DNA from: JAVBUY01 sp031552735
GTDB lineage: Bacteria > Bacillota > Clostridia > Christensenellales > Aristaeellaceae
Length of the DNA: 64,000 nt
Direction of reading: 5' to 3'
Assembly (NCBI GenBank): GCA_031552735.1
Contig: JAVBMF010000002.1
Span: forward strand, 19,637 to 83,636
The notes below the pieces were generated by a model. That model was not told where the DNA came from and did no database searches. It saw nothing but the letters and a program-made list of their open reading frames with translations. A program made the translations under genes and the position numbers. How positions within the stretch are numbered: the stretch's first letter is position 1; every line of letters starts with the position of its first letter. Shown here piece by piece: positions 53,923 through 61,939 of the stretch.

Positions 53923-54981
53923 TCACCACTTCTCGCCGTAGCTGAGGTAGATGTCCTGGATCACGTTTTTCTGATCAAGGAACGCATCGACCAGGTCGGG
54001 ATCGAAGTGTTTGCCGCGCGTCTCGACCATGGCCTGTAGCGCCTGGTCGAATGGGCGCGAGCGGCGGTAGGGGCGCAGCGACAGCAGTGCGTCGAGCACA
54101 TCGGCCAGCGCCACGATGCGCGCGGGCAACGGAATCTGCTCGCCGCGCAGTCCGGCAGGGTAGCCCGAGCCGTCCCACTTCTCGTGATGCGACAGCGCGA
54201 TCTGCCGTGCGACTTGCAGCGTGCCCTGCTGATCCTCGGTATCGGGCACTTCCAGCGCCTGTGCGCCGTACACCGTGTGCTTCTTCATGATGTCGTATTC
54301 TTCAGGCGTCAAGCGGCCCGGCTTGAGCAAGATGGCATCGGGGATGGACACCTTGCCGATGTCGTGCAGCTGGCAGCACAGCACAATGCGCGACGCGTCG
54401 TCCTCGCTGATCGCGCGGTCGGGGAACAGCTTGTTGTAGCCGACAATGATCTTGCGCACCACGGACTGCATGCGCTGGATGTGCGTGCCGCGCGCCTGGT
54501 CGCGGTATTCGACCAGGTTGGCGAAGAGCGTGACCAGCGTGTTTCGCTCGGTCAGCGCGCTTTCGGCGCGCTCCTCGGCCAGCAGGGTCATGTTCTGGCG
54601 CAAATCGAACAGCTCCAGATACAGCGACACCTGCCGCTGCAACGCGGCGGGCAGGAACGGCTTTCGCACCACGTCGATGATCGCAGGATCTTTGGCGTCC
54701 TCGAGCGTCTGCGACAGGTCGCTGCTGCTCATCAGGATCACCGGCAGCGCCTGGTGCTGCGCCTGCGCATGGATCGCGCGCACGACCTCCAGGCCGGACA
54801 TATCAGGCATCTGCGCGTCAATCAGCGCCAGGTCGGCGGTGTTCTGCTCCAGATAGCGCAGCGCCTCGGTGCCGGTGCGCACCGGCACACACTGGTACTG
54901 GTCTTTGAGCAGGCCGTGCAGCAGCATCAGCACGAGGTTGTCGTCGTCCACGATCAGGATGGTCTTGTGTGTGTTATGCAT
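53923..54981 (-). CDS. Response regulator with HD-GYP output domain
   Basis: 352 residues after AGAGGTG. The receiver domain (1-125) has the acidic pocket VDDD (12-14), phospho-acceptor D55 in LIDAQMPDMSG and the lysine in VRKPF. The HD-GYP domain (about 150-345) has LHDIGKVSIPDAILLK, MKKHTVYGAQ, ALSHHEKWDGSGYPAGLRGE and ALADVLDAL, a full set of metal and GYP residues. HD-GYP proteins hydrolyse cyclic di-GMP, so phosphorylation probably controls its level in the cell. The start overlaps the end of the hybrid kinase gene by 8 bases, making that kinase the likely partner. Confidence 0.92.
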   Translation of the reverse strand: MHNTHKTILIVDDDNLVLMLLHGLLKDQYQCVPVRTGTEALRYLEQNTADLALIDAQMPDMSGLEVVRAIHAQAQHQALPVILMSSSDLSQTLEDAKDPAIIDVVRKPFLPAALQRQVSLYLELFDLRQNMTLLAEERAESALTERNTLVTLFANLVEYRDQARGTHIQRMQSVVRKIIVGYNKLFPDRAISEDDASRIVLCCQLHDIGKVSIPDAILLKPGRLTPEEYDIMKKHTVYGAQALEVPDTEDQQGTLQVARQIALSHHEKWDGSGYPAGLRGEQIPLPARIVALADVLDALLSLRPYRRSRPFDQALQAMVETRGKHFDPDLVDAFLDQKNVIQDIYLSYGEKW

Positions 54982-57796
54982 GGGTCACCTCTTTGGCAGG
55001 TTTGGCGGCGGGTGCAGCAGAGTCGGCTTGCGCGGTCAGATTCTCCAGCAGGGCATTCACCTGCTCGTGCGCGTGGCGATAATCAAAGAGCTGCAACGCA
55101 TCCAGCAACGCGCCGAATTGCTCGGGCGTGACATGCACCAGCGCGTCGTGCAGCGCCAGCATGGTCTGGTTGGCCTCGGCATACTGGTAGGCCAATACCT
55201 GCCCGTGCAGCTGCTCGAGCAACAGGATCTCGCTGGGCTTGTGCGTGCCGGACAGGCTGCACTGATGCAGCGCGGAGGATAGCAACTCGTGGTAGGCGGT
55301 CAGCTCGCCGACGAAAAAGCGCATGTTTTCGCGCACAAAGCCCAGATCGCCCTGCTCTAGCGAAGTGGCCAGCAGCTTGGCGCGGGTCGATAGCCGTGTC
55401 TCACCGATATGCGCCAGCAGCTTGCGCGCCGCTTGCAGCGTGCCCACCAGCGAGGCATATTGCGTCACGTGTCCAGCGCCGCGCCGCAGCTGTTCCACAT
55501 GCGGCGTGAGCTGCGCGCATACAGACTGCATCTCCGCCAGGTAGTCGTCGATCTGCTCAATGTTGCCGGTGGACAGCAGGTAGGAGGCACGCTGCAGCGA
55601 CAGTGGGCGCAACGCCTGCTCCAGCTGCGTCAGGCGCGCTTGCAGGTAGCCGCTCTGCGCCGCGCCGGACTGCGCGGCGACCTGCTTCTCTGGCGGCAGG
55701 TACTCGGCCAGCAACTGACTGAGTTTGGGCAGCTCGATCGGCTTAGCCAGCATATCGGTGGCCCCAGCGGTCAAGAACATCTTGCGCGATTCGGGCATCA
55801 CATTGGCGGAGAGCATCAGGATATGCTGCTTGGCAAAGCGGCCGCCCATCTGGCGGATGGCGCGCACCACCTCTACGCCGTCCATATCGGGCATCACGTG
55901 ATCGACAAACACGATATCATAGGCGCTGTTCTCCAGCATCGCGATGCCCTGGCGGCCGGACGACGCGCGATCGACTTGCAGGCCGAATAGCGACAGCAGG
56001 TTGGAGGCCACCATCAGGCTGACCTCGTTGTCGTCGATGAGCAGTACGCGCGCGTCGATGGTCTGGAAGATGCACTCGCGATTGCGCTGGGTGGACGCGG
56101 CGATGCCCCCGGCGGTCTGCACGTCGTTGAGCAGCGCCGACAGCGAGATGATATGCAGCGGCTGGAACAGCACGCGGTCGGTCATGCGGATATACGCGGT
56201 GAGCGCAGTGGCTGGATCAATGAGCAGCGCGCGCTGGCAGCCCGGCGTGGACGGCTGGCGCACCCAGGTGTACGCGGGCTCGGCCGACAGGTCGATGAGC
56301 ATGTGCGTAAAGCCCGCGGCCTCGCTGGGCAGCCCCTGCACCGCCTTGACCTTCAGGCGCGCGGCCATCTCGATGGCATTGTCGGCGAACGCCGGTTGGT
56401 CGGTGCAGATTAAGAGGCGCTTGCTGCGCGCTTCGGGCACTTCGGCGATCGGCATGTCGCCAACGATTTGCTGTGGGATGGTGAAGAAAAACGTGGTGCC
56501 CTGGCCAGGCTCACTGTGCACATCGAGCTGGCCATGCATCAGGGAAACCAGCTGGCGGCTGATGGCCAGGCCCAGGCCGGTGCCTTGGCGGTTGTGCTTG
56601 CGCGTGGTCTCCAGCTGCTCGAATACGCCGAACAGCCGCCCCATATCTTGCGGGCTGATGCCCACGCCGGTATCGACCACCTCAAAGCGCAGCATGATCT
56701 GGCTGTCGTGATACTGCCGCTGGATGCGCAGCGTCACATAGCCCTTTTCGGTAAACTTGACGGCGTTGCCCAGCAGATTGAGCAGCACCTGGCGGATGCG
56801 CACGCTGTCGCCGATCATCTCCTTGGGGATGTCCGGATCGATCTGCGTGAGGAAGGACAGGCCGCGATCGCGCGCGCGCATGCTGATGATGGACACCACG
56901 TCGTGGAACATGGTAGCGAAATCGTAGCGCTCCTCATAGAGCTCCAGCTTGCCCGCCTCGATCTTGCTGATGTCCAGAATATCGTTGATCAGCCCCAGCA
57001 GGTTCTGCGAGGCCAACTTGATATTCTCGGCCTGCATGTGTTCGGTGGCGCCCAGCTGATCGCTGAGCAGCAGCATATCGGCCATGCCCGAGATCGCGTG
57101 CATCGGCGTGCGGATCTCGTGGCTCATGCTGGCCAGGAAGTCATTTTTGACTTTGTCGGCCTCCCGCAGGTCGTATTGGCTCTCCGACAGCTGATCACTC
57201 AGGCTCTGCGCGCGCTCCAGCGTCTCGACAGTTTGGCGGTGGATGCGCTCGAGCGCCAGCGCGATGCCCCAGCCAAAGGTGAGCAGCACGACATAGAAAC
57301 TGACCACCAGCACCACGCTCTGCTGGGGCAGCAGCGTCAGCTCGACCAGCGCGCCGATGGTCATCATCGCGCTGTGCAGCGCCTGCCAGAAGCGGCGCTC
57401 CTCATTGCTGTCGATGGCCTGCACGGCCAGCAGCGGCGACAGCAGCGTCAGGCTGACGATGAGTAGGCCGCTGGAACATCCGCCGAACGCCCATTGCGCG
57501 GCGGTGGGGTAGAGCAGCCAGAAGAACAGCGCCGCGCGCAGCGGCCACGGGCGCGCGAGCAGCGAGCGGGTGGTCAGCACCATGGCGATAAGAATGGGCA
57601 ATAATAACAGCACCACTAGCAATTCTATCCAGCGGGCGGCCAGCAGCAGCGGCACACAGCACAGCAGCGTCAGCATAAAAAAGCACGCCAAGAGCAGATA
57701 CAGCCATTGGCGGTTTAGATCTGTGGGAGCCCTATTCGCGCCCAAAAACGAGAAGTGAAAAGCCTTGCGAGCGCGAGAAACGATTGCCGGAACCAT
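54974..57796 (-). CDS. Hybrid sensor histidine kinase (BarA-like)
   Basis: 940 residues; ATG 57796 follows AGGGGGCGAG. The N-terminus (about 30-190) has six to seven hydrophobic segments, a membrane-embedded sensor without a large outside loop. A coiled coil (ETLERAQSLSDQLSESQYDL) leads to the HisKA domain with SMSHEIRTPMH (His near 225), then the ATPase with NLLGNAVKFTEKGYV, VVDTGVGIS and GTGLGLAISRQLV. A first receiver-like region (about 450-575) lacks the usual acceptor set and is degenerate. The second receiver (about 597-715) has LIDDNE and VDHVMPDMDG. A helical tail of about 200 residues at the HPt position has no H-x-K-G phosphotransfer motif. It overlaps the HD-GYP regulator gene. Confidence 0.92.
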   Translation of the reverse strand: MVPAIVSRARKAFHFSFLGANRAPTDLNRQWLYLLLACFFMLTLLCCVPLLLAARWIELLVVLLLLPILIAMVLTTRSLLARPWPLRAALFFWLLYPTAAQWAFGGCSSGLLIVSLTLLSPLLAVQAIDSNEERRFWQALHSAMMTIGALVELTLLPQQSVVLVVSFYVVLLTFGWGIALALERIHRQTVETLERAQSLSDQLSESQYDLREADKVKNDFLASMSHEIRTPMHAISGMADMLLLSDQLGATEHMQAENIKLASQNLLGLINDILDISKIEAGKLELYEERYDFATMFHDVVSIISMRARDRGLSFLTQIDPDIPKEMIGDSVRIRQVLLNLLGNAVKFTEKGYVTLRIQRQYHDSQIMLRFEVVDTGVGISPQDMGRLFGVFEQLETTRKHNRQGTGLGLAISRQLVSLMHGQLDVHSEPGQGTTFFFTIPQQIVGDMPIAEVPEARSKRLLICTDQPAFADNAIEMAARLKVKAVQGLPSEAAGFTHMLIDLSAEPAYTWVRQPSTPGCQRALLIDPATALTAYIRMTDRVLFQPLHIISLSALLNDVQTAGGIAASTQRNRECIFQTIDARVLLIDDNEVSLMVASNLLSLFGLQVDRASSGRQGIAMLENSAYDIVFVDHVMPDMDGVEVVRAIRQMGGRFAKQHILMLSANVMPESRKMFLTAGATDMLAKPIELPKLSQLLAEYLPPEKQVAAQSGAAQSGYLQARLTQLEQALRPLSLQRASYLLSTGNIEQIDDYLAEMQSVCAQLTPHVEQLRRGAGHVTQYASLVGTLQAARKLLAHIGETRLSTRAKLLATSLEQGDLGFVRENMRFFVGELTAYHELLSSALHQCSLSGTHKPSEILLLEQLHGQVLAYQYAEANQTMLALHDALVHVTPEQFGALLDALQLFDYRHAHEQVNALLENLTAQADSAAPAAKPAKEVTHA

Positions 57797-57846
57797 GCGC
57801 TCGCCCCCTTTAGCTTTTGTATTTGCCTCAAAAATCCTTACCTAGT

Positions 57847-57874
57847 AGTATAACATAATTTTCCGGCGCTGCAA
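57847..57874 (-). promoter_or_regulatory. Promoter of the kinase-regulator operon
   Basis: On the minus strand TTGCAG, 16 bp, TATACT, about 50 bases before the start at 57796. Confidence 0.5.
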
Positions 57875-57928
57875 CCAAATCTTGTCGATTTGCGCGCAGA
57901 AACATGGGGAAAGGACGCGCTGTTTTAG

Positions 57929-57957
57929 TTGACGAAGGAAAATCCTGCTTGTATAAT
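57929..57957 (+). promoter_or_regulatory. Strong vegetative promoter of the CstA-like gene
   Basis: TTGACG, 17 bp, TATAAT, 50 bases before ATG 58007. Confidence 0.85.
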
Positions 57958-58006
57958 GTTACTATCTAGATTTGTGCATATATTGTGATAGAGAGGGGGG
58001 AGGCGC

Positions 58007-59665
58007 ATGCTGGATACCGGCATGATTTTAGCGGGGTCGGTCGTGCTGCTTCTCCTATGGTATGCGCTGTGGAAAGGCCTGGTGCCGCGCCTGTTGGGCA
58101 TCGACCCGCACCGCACCCGCGCACAGGATAAGCTGCCCGGGGTGAGCACCTGGGTGCTGTCGATCGGCCAGGCTGCGCTGATGATCGGCGCGGCGCCGCT
58201 CTTTGGCTATACCATCGCGCTGCAATTCGGCGCGATGCCGACACTGATATGGATTGTCGCGGGCGCGATGCTGCTGGCCGCACCGGTGCAGGTGGCGCTG
58301 TTGTGGTTGTCGGTGCGCCGCGGCGAAAAGGGCATCACCGGCTTGATGAGCGAGCAGCGCTGGTGGGGCAAGCGTGTGCTGTCGCTGCTGGCGTGGGTGC
58401 TGTGCGTGGTGGCGATCGCCGTGCTGGCGGATACCGCCGCCACCGGCCTGGATGGCAGCGTGCAGAAAATGCAGCCCAAGGACTTTGTGACCGACCAGCA
58501 GGGCTATGAGGCTGCGCTGGAGAAAGCCCGCGCAGAGGGCACGCAGCTGGACATCATGACCTTTGTCGATACCCAGGCGTATGAAGCGGCGCAAGAGAGC
58601 TGCGAGTTCGAGGCTGCCCGCCGCGCGGAGATTGCCGCGGCGACGGCGGCGTTGCTGTTGCTGTCGCTGCTGTTTGGCCGATTGGTGTTCGATGCGCGCA
58701 GGCGCGCGTTGCCGTGGCTGCTCGTCGTGCTGTTCTTCTTCGGCTATTATCTGCTCTGGTCGTCGGGCAACGCGCGCATTGCGTTGCCGCGCGGCCAGTG
58801 GATCATTTTACTATTCGCCTACGCGGCGTGGATGCTGTTTGTGCCCGTGCGCAAGATCAGCCACCCGCGCGACGTGCTCACCGGCGTGTTCGCGCTGGGC
58901 ATGGCTGCCGTGGCGATGATCGGCGCGCTGATGGGCCCACGCATGATGCCCGAGCCGATGTTCGCGGGCTGGACGACCCGCACCGCGCCGATGATGCTGC
59001 CCATCCTGTGTACCGCCATGCTGGCTGGTGGTGCCAACGTGCTGACCGCGATGTCGTCGGTCAAGCGCAACACCGACTACATCCGCAGCGAGCAGCAGAC
59101 TGTTCCGGTCGCGCTGGGCGGTACGCTGATCGCCGCGTTTGTCGGCGTGGTATTCACGGTGGGCGCGGTGGCCTATCGCCAGCAAGTGTTCGGCGCGGTC
59201 GGCGCATTCTCTGGCCCGCGCGAGGTCATGGGCGCGGTGGCGGCGATGATGGCGCAGACCGGTCTGCCGCACGAATGGGCGACCATGTGGGTCATGCTGG
59301 TGTGTGTCGGGTGCGCGATGGGCGCGCTGGACATGGCCACGCGGCTGGCCTGCTCGCTGCTATACGATGAATTCGCGCCGGAGACCGTGCCCAGCGGTTC
59401 GTTCGCACCGGAGCGGCTGGCGGCCGCGCTGGTGACGCTGGCAGGCGCGTTCCTGCTGGTGATGGACGGCGATTATTGGGGGCTGTGGCCCTATGCGGGC
59501 ATCCTGTCGATCGGGCTGTGCGGCGTGCTGCTGCTGAGCGTGGCCGGCTGGCTGCGTCGCGCTAAGCGGCCGCGCGCGTGGCTGATTTTGCCCGCGGCGA
59601 TCATGCTGCTGCTGGCGCTAGGCGCTGTGGCTGCCATCGTGTGGAACTATGTTGTGGTGAAATAG
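58007..59665 (+). CDS. CstA-like (carbon starvation/peptide transporter) membrane protein
   Basis: 552 residues after GGGGGGAGG. About fourteen hydrophobic segments. Family marks are present but diverged: the GAAPLFGYTIALQFGAMPTL stretch corresponds to the GPLxAAQFGYLPG block of CstA, then IWIVAGAMLLAAPVQVALLW, and near the end GALDMATRLACSLLYDEF corresponds to the LDTxTR block. CstA proteins import peptides or pyruvate during carbon shortage. A soluble insert at about 150-205 (KDFVTDQQGYEAALEKARAE) is unusual. The divergent sequence leaves substrate and even transport uncertain. The next gene follows after 38 bases and is likely co-transcribed. Confidence 0.7.
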   Translation: MLDTGMILAGSVVLLLLWYALWKGLVPRLLGIDPHRTRAQDKLPGVSTWVLSIGQAALMIGAAPLFGYTIALQFGAMPTLIWIVAGAMLLAAPVQVALLWLSVRRGEKGITGLMSEQRWWGKRVLSLLAWVLCVVAIAVLADTAATGLDGSVQKMQPKDFVTDQQGYEAALEKARAEGTQLDIMTFVDTQAYEAAQESCEFEAARRAEIAAATAALLLLSLLFGRLVFDARRRALPWLLVVLFFFGYYLLWSSGNARIALPRGQWIILLFAYAAWMLFVPVRKISHPRDVLTGVFALGMAAVAMIGALMGPRMMPEPMFAGWTTRTAPMMLPILCTAMLAGGANVLTAMSSVKRNTDYIRSEQQTVPVALGGTLIAAFVGVVFTVGAVAYRQQVFGAVGAFSGPREVMGAVAAMMAQTGLPHEWATMWVMLVCVGCAMGALDMATRLACSLLYDEFAPETVPSGSFAPERLAAALVTLAGAFLLVMDGDYWGLWPYAGILSIGLCGVLLLSVAGWLRRAKRPRAWLILPAAIMLLLALGAVAAIVWNYVVVK

Positions 59666-59703
59666 ACGATGACCCAGGGGAACGGAAAGGAAGGTGATCG
59701 GCG

Positions 59704-60468
59704 ATGAAGCATCGAGGAGTCAAGCTGCTTTGCCTGCTTTTGTGCGTGGGGGCGTTGTGCACGCTGGCGATTGGCGCGAGCGCGGCCAAGGCGACTCGCC
59801 CGGCGATTGACACCATCACGATGATGCCGATCGACGGCGGGGTGCGGCTGATCGCCATCATGCGCGCCGCGCCGGAGGATACCGAATACAGATGGCAAAT
59901 CCTCGATGGAAACAACTGGAGCACCATGCCCGACAGCAACCAGGCGACCTATGAGCGCATCGGCATGGAGAACGGCAAGAGCTACGCGTTTCGCCTGATC
60001 GCGCAGAATGCGCGCGCACGGCAGATCACACCGCGCATCACCTTCACCTATAGCTCGGCGCAGGACGCGCTGCTGCCTGCTGCCGGGACGATTGAGGGCA
60101 AGGCGACGCCGGTGCTGGCGACGCCGTCGCTGAAAGGCACCAAGCTGAGCATGCTCAAGATTGGCGAGTCGGTGACGGTGCTGGGCTTCGAGAAAGCGTT
60201 TGTGATGATCGAGCACACCGAAGCGCCCAGCGGATTCGCCTATATCTCGGCCAACTACCTGAACATGGCGCTGGAACCGGCGCTCGACGCCATCGTCAGC
60301 AAGCGCTGTGATCTGTTCAGCGACAAGAATACCAAGAAGGAAACCCGCATCACCACCATCCCCAAGGATACGCCGCTGAAGCTGATGTCGCGCGAGGGCG
60401 CATGGTGGCGGACGGAGTGGGAGGGGAAAATGGCGTATGTGCAGGCCGGGTTTGTGACGCTACAATAG
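59704..60468 (+). CDS. Secreted protein with SH3-like repeats
   Basis: 254 residues after AAGGAAGGTG. A signal peptide (VKLLCLLLCVGALCTLAIGA, cut near ASA/AKA) is followed by a fibronectin-like beta domain (about 30-118: VRLIAIMRAAPEDTEYRWQI, YERIGMENGKSYAFRLIAQN). Two SH3b-like segments come next, GTKLSMLKIGESVTVLGFEK (about 135-185) and KKETRITTIPKDTPLKLMSR to AYVQAGFVTLQ (190-254). SH3b domains bind peptidoglycan, so it is probably a wall-associated protein. It shares a transcript with the CstA-like transporter; the functional link is unknown. Confidence 0.82.
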   Translation: MKHRGVKLLCLLLCVGALCTLAIGASAAKATRPAIDTITMMPIDGGVRLIAIMRAAPEDTEYRWQILDGNNWSTMPDSNQATYERIGMENGKSYAFRLIAQNARARQITPRITFTYSSAQDALLPAAGTIEGKATPVLATPSLKGTKLSMLKIGESVTVLGFEKAFVMIEHTEAPSGFAYISANYLNMALEPALDAIVSKRCDLFSDKNTKKETRITTIPKDTPLKLMSREGAWWRTEWEGKMAYVQAGFVTLQ

Positions 60469-60479
60469 AAAACCATCGA

Positions 60480-60507
60480 AAAAGGCATTGCGCGTGCAAT
60501 GCCTTTT
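60480..60507. terminator. Terminator of the CstA-like operon
   Basis: AAAGGCATTGC-GCGT-GCAATGCCTTT forms an 11-bp stem ending in TTTTC, 12 bases after the stop. Confidence 0.85.
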
Positions 60508-60528
60508 CTAGTGGTACATGGTTTGATG

Positions 60529-60549
60529 AAGGGGTAGCCCCTTTTTTTT
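60529..60549 (+). terminator. Second short terminator
   Basis: AAGGGG-TAG-CCCCTT followed by a T-run, between the convergent genes ending at 60468 and 60598. Confidence 0.5.
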
Positions 60550-60597
60550 ATCGCATCGCACCGATCGATCGATCCGGCGCAGCGTACGGGTTGTCCA

Positions 60598-61776
60598 TCA
60601 GCGGTATCGGCGCAGATTGCGCGTGCCGGTCATGCGGAACAGCGTGCGCTGGTAGAGTTCCAGCATGCGACGGGCAAACGCCTCCTGCGAGTATTGTTGC
60701 GCGGTATGCTGTGCGGCCTGCCCCAGTGCATGGCCATCGGAGGAAAGCGCGGTGAGCAGCGCGGGCGCAATGCCGCTGGGCTTGGTGAATAGCAAACCAT
60801 TCTTGCCGTGCTCGATCACCCCAGCGAGGCAAGGGTCGTCCTGCGCGACGACGCACAGCCCGCTGGCCATCGCCTCGATGTAGGTCAGCCCCTGCGTCTC
60901 GGACTTGGACGCGCTGACAAACACATCACCCATCGCGTAGAATTGGTCGATGTCGTTCCAGGGGCGCGGGCCGGGGAACAACACGCGATCGGAAATCCCC
61001 AGCGAATCGGCTAGCTTTTTCAGTTTGTCAATCCACGGCCCTTCGCCGATGAGCACTAACACGGCGTGCGGCTTGGCGGAGAATACTTCGGGCATAGCCT
61101 GGAGGATGACCTCCAGGTTCTTTTCCTTGGCGATGCGGCCGATGTACAGAATGACGCGGCTGCCATCGGGCACGCCACAGTCCTTGCGGCGCGCTTGCCG
61201 CTGTGCTACGTCATGCAGCGCCGGGGCGAAGCGCGCGATATTCAGCCCTGTCGGGATGACATCGATGGGCGTCGTGACGCCATAGGCGCGCAGCTTGTCC
61301 TCAATCTTGACGGTGGGCGCGATGATCTGGTCGCAATGATTGCACCAGACGGCGCTGACTTTGCCCGCCAACTTGCGCGCCTGCGCATCGGCGACACCGC
61401 GCGTGACGTAGTAGGTGTAGTCCTCCCACGCGGTGTGGTAGGTGTGCAGGCAGGTGCAATGCTGCATCTTTGCGGCCAGGCGTCCCAGCATGCCGACCAG
61501 ATATTCGCTGTGCGTATGAATCACATCGAAACGGTAGCGATTGACGCGCCGAATGAGCATCGGGTCGAGCATCATGCTGCGCCGGTCTTTCAGGAAGATC
61601 AACGGCGTGCTCGCGATGATGTGCACATTCTTTTCGCGCGGGGTGGACTTGGTGCCCGGAGCAAAGACATGCACCTCGTGCCCCAGCGCGGTCAACTGGT
61701 GAAACAGGGTCAGCACGGAGGTGGCGACGCCGTTGATCTCCGGCCAATAAGAATCGGTGAATAAGCCGATGCGCAT
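60598..61776 (-). CDS. GT4-family glycosyltransferase, probably glycolipid-forming
   Basis: 392 residues after AAAGGAGAA. The N-terminal motif MRIGLFTDSYWPEINGVATS is typical of the group that glucosylates diacylglycerol or phosphatidylinositol. DVIHTHSEYLVGMLGRLAAK and the downstream histidines continue the acceptor half. The donor half has VILYIGRIAKEKNLEVILQA, then FVSASKSETQGLTYIEAMAS, the E-x7-E motif of GT-B enzymes. It would transfer a sugar from a nucleotide donor to a membrane lipid at the inner face. It diverges from an LTA-synthase-family gene; glycolipids serve as the lipid anchor for lipoteichoic acid, so the neighbours may act in one pathway (inference). Specificity cannot be read from sequence. 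Confidence 0.85.
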   Translation of the reverse strand: MRIGLFTDSYWPEINGVATSVLTLFHQLTALGHEVHVFAPGTKSTPREKNVHIIASTPLIFLKDRRSMMLDPMLIRRVNRYRFDVIHTHSEYLVGMLGRLAAKMQHCTCLHTYHTAWEDYTYYVTRGVADAQARKLAGKVSAVWCNHCDQIIAPTVKIEDKLRAYGVTTPIDVIPTGLNIARFAPALHDVAQRQARRKDCGVPDGSRVILYIGRIAKEKNLEVILQAMPEVFSAKPHAVLVLIGEGPWIDKLKKLADSLGISDRVLFPGPRPWNDIDQFYAMGDVFVSASKSETQGLTYIEAMASGLCVVAQDDPCLAGVIEHGKNGLLFTKPSGIAPALLTALSSDGHALGQAAQHTAQQYSQEAFARRMLELYQRTLFRMTGTRNLRRYR

Positions 61777-61828
61777 GCTGATTCTCCTTTATCGCGGCTT
61801 GTGAGATACATACAAACTCGATGATACC

Positions 61829-61858
61829 ACAATACCATAGCGCGCTTTGCTATGTCAA
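61829..61858 (-). promoter_or_regulatory. Promoter of the glycosyltransferase gene
   Basis: On the minus strand TTGACA, 18 bp, TATTGT, about 50 bases before the start at 61776. Confidence 0.6.
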
Positions 61859-61874
61859 TCAATGGGTATCCCTT

Positions 61875-61903
61875 GCGACAGGCGCAAAAAAGTATGGTAT
61901 ACT
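61875..61903 (+). promoter_or_regulatory. Promoter of the LTA-synthase-family gene
   Basis: GCGACA, 17 bp, TATACT, about 36 bases before ATG 61940. It lies back to back with the glycosyltransferase promoter, 17 bp apart. Confidence 0.5.
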
Positions 61904-61939
61904 ACGACTAGAATATCATGTACGGGAGGCGGCCGCGGA

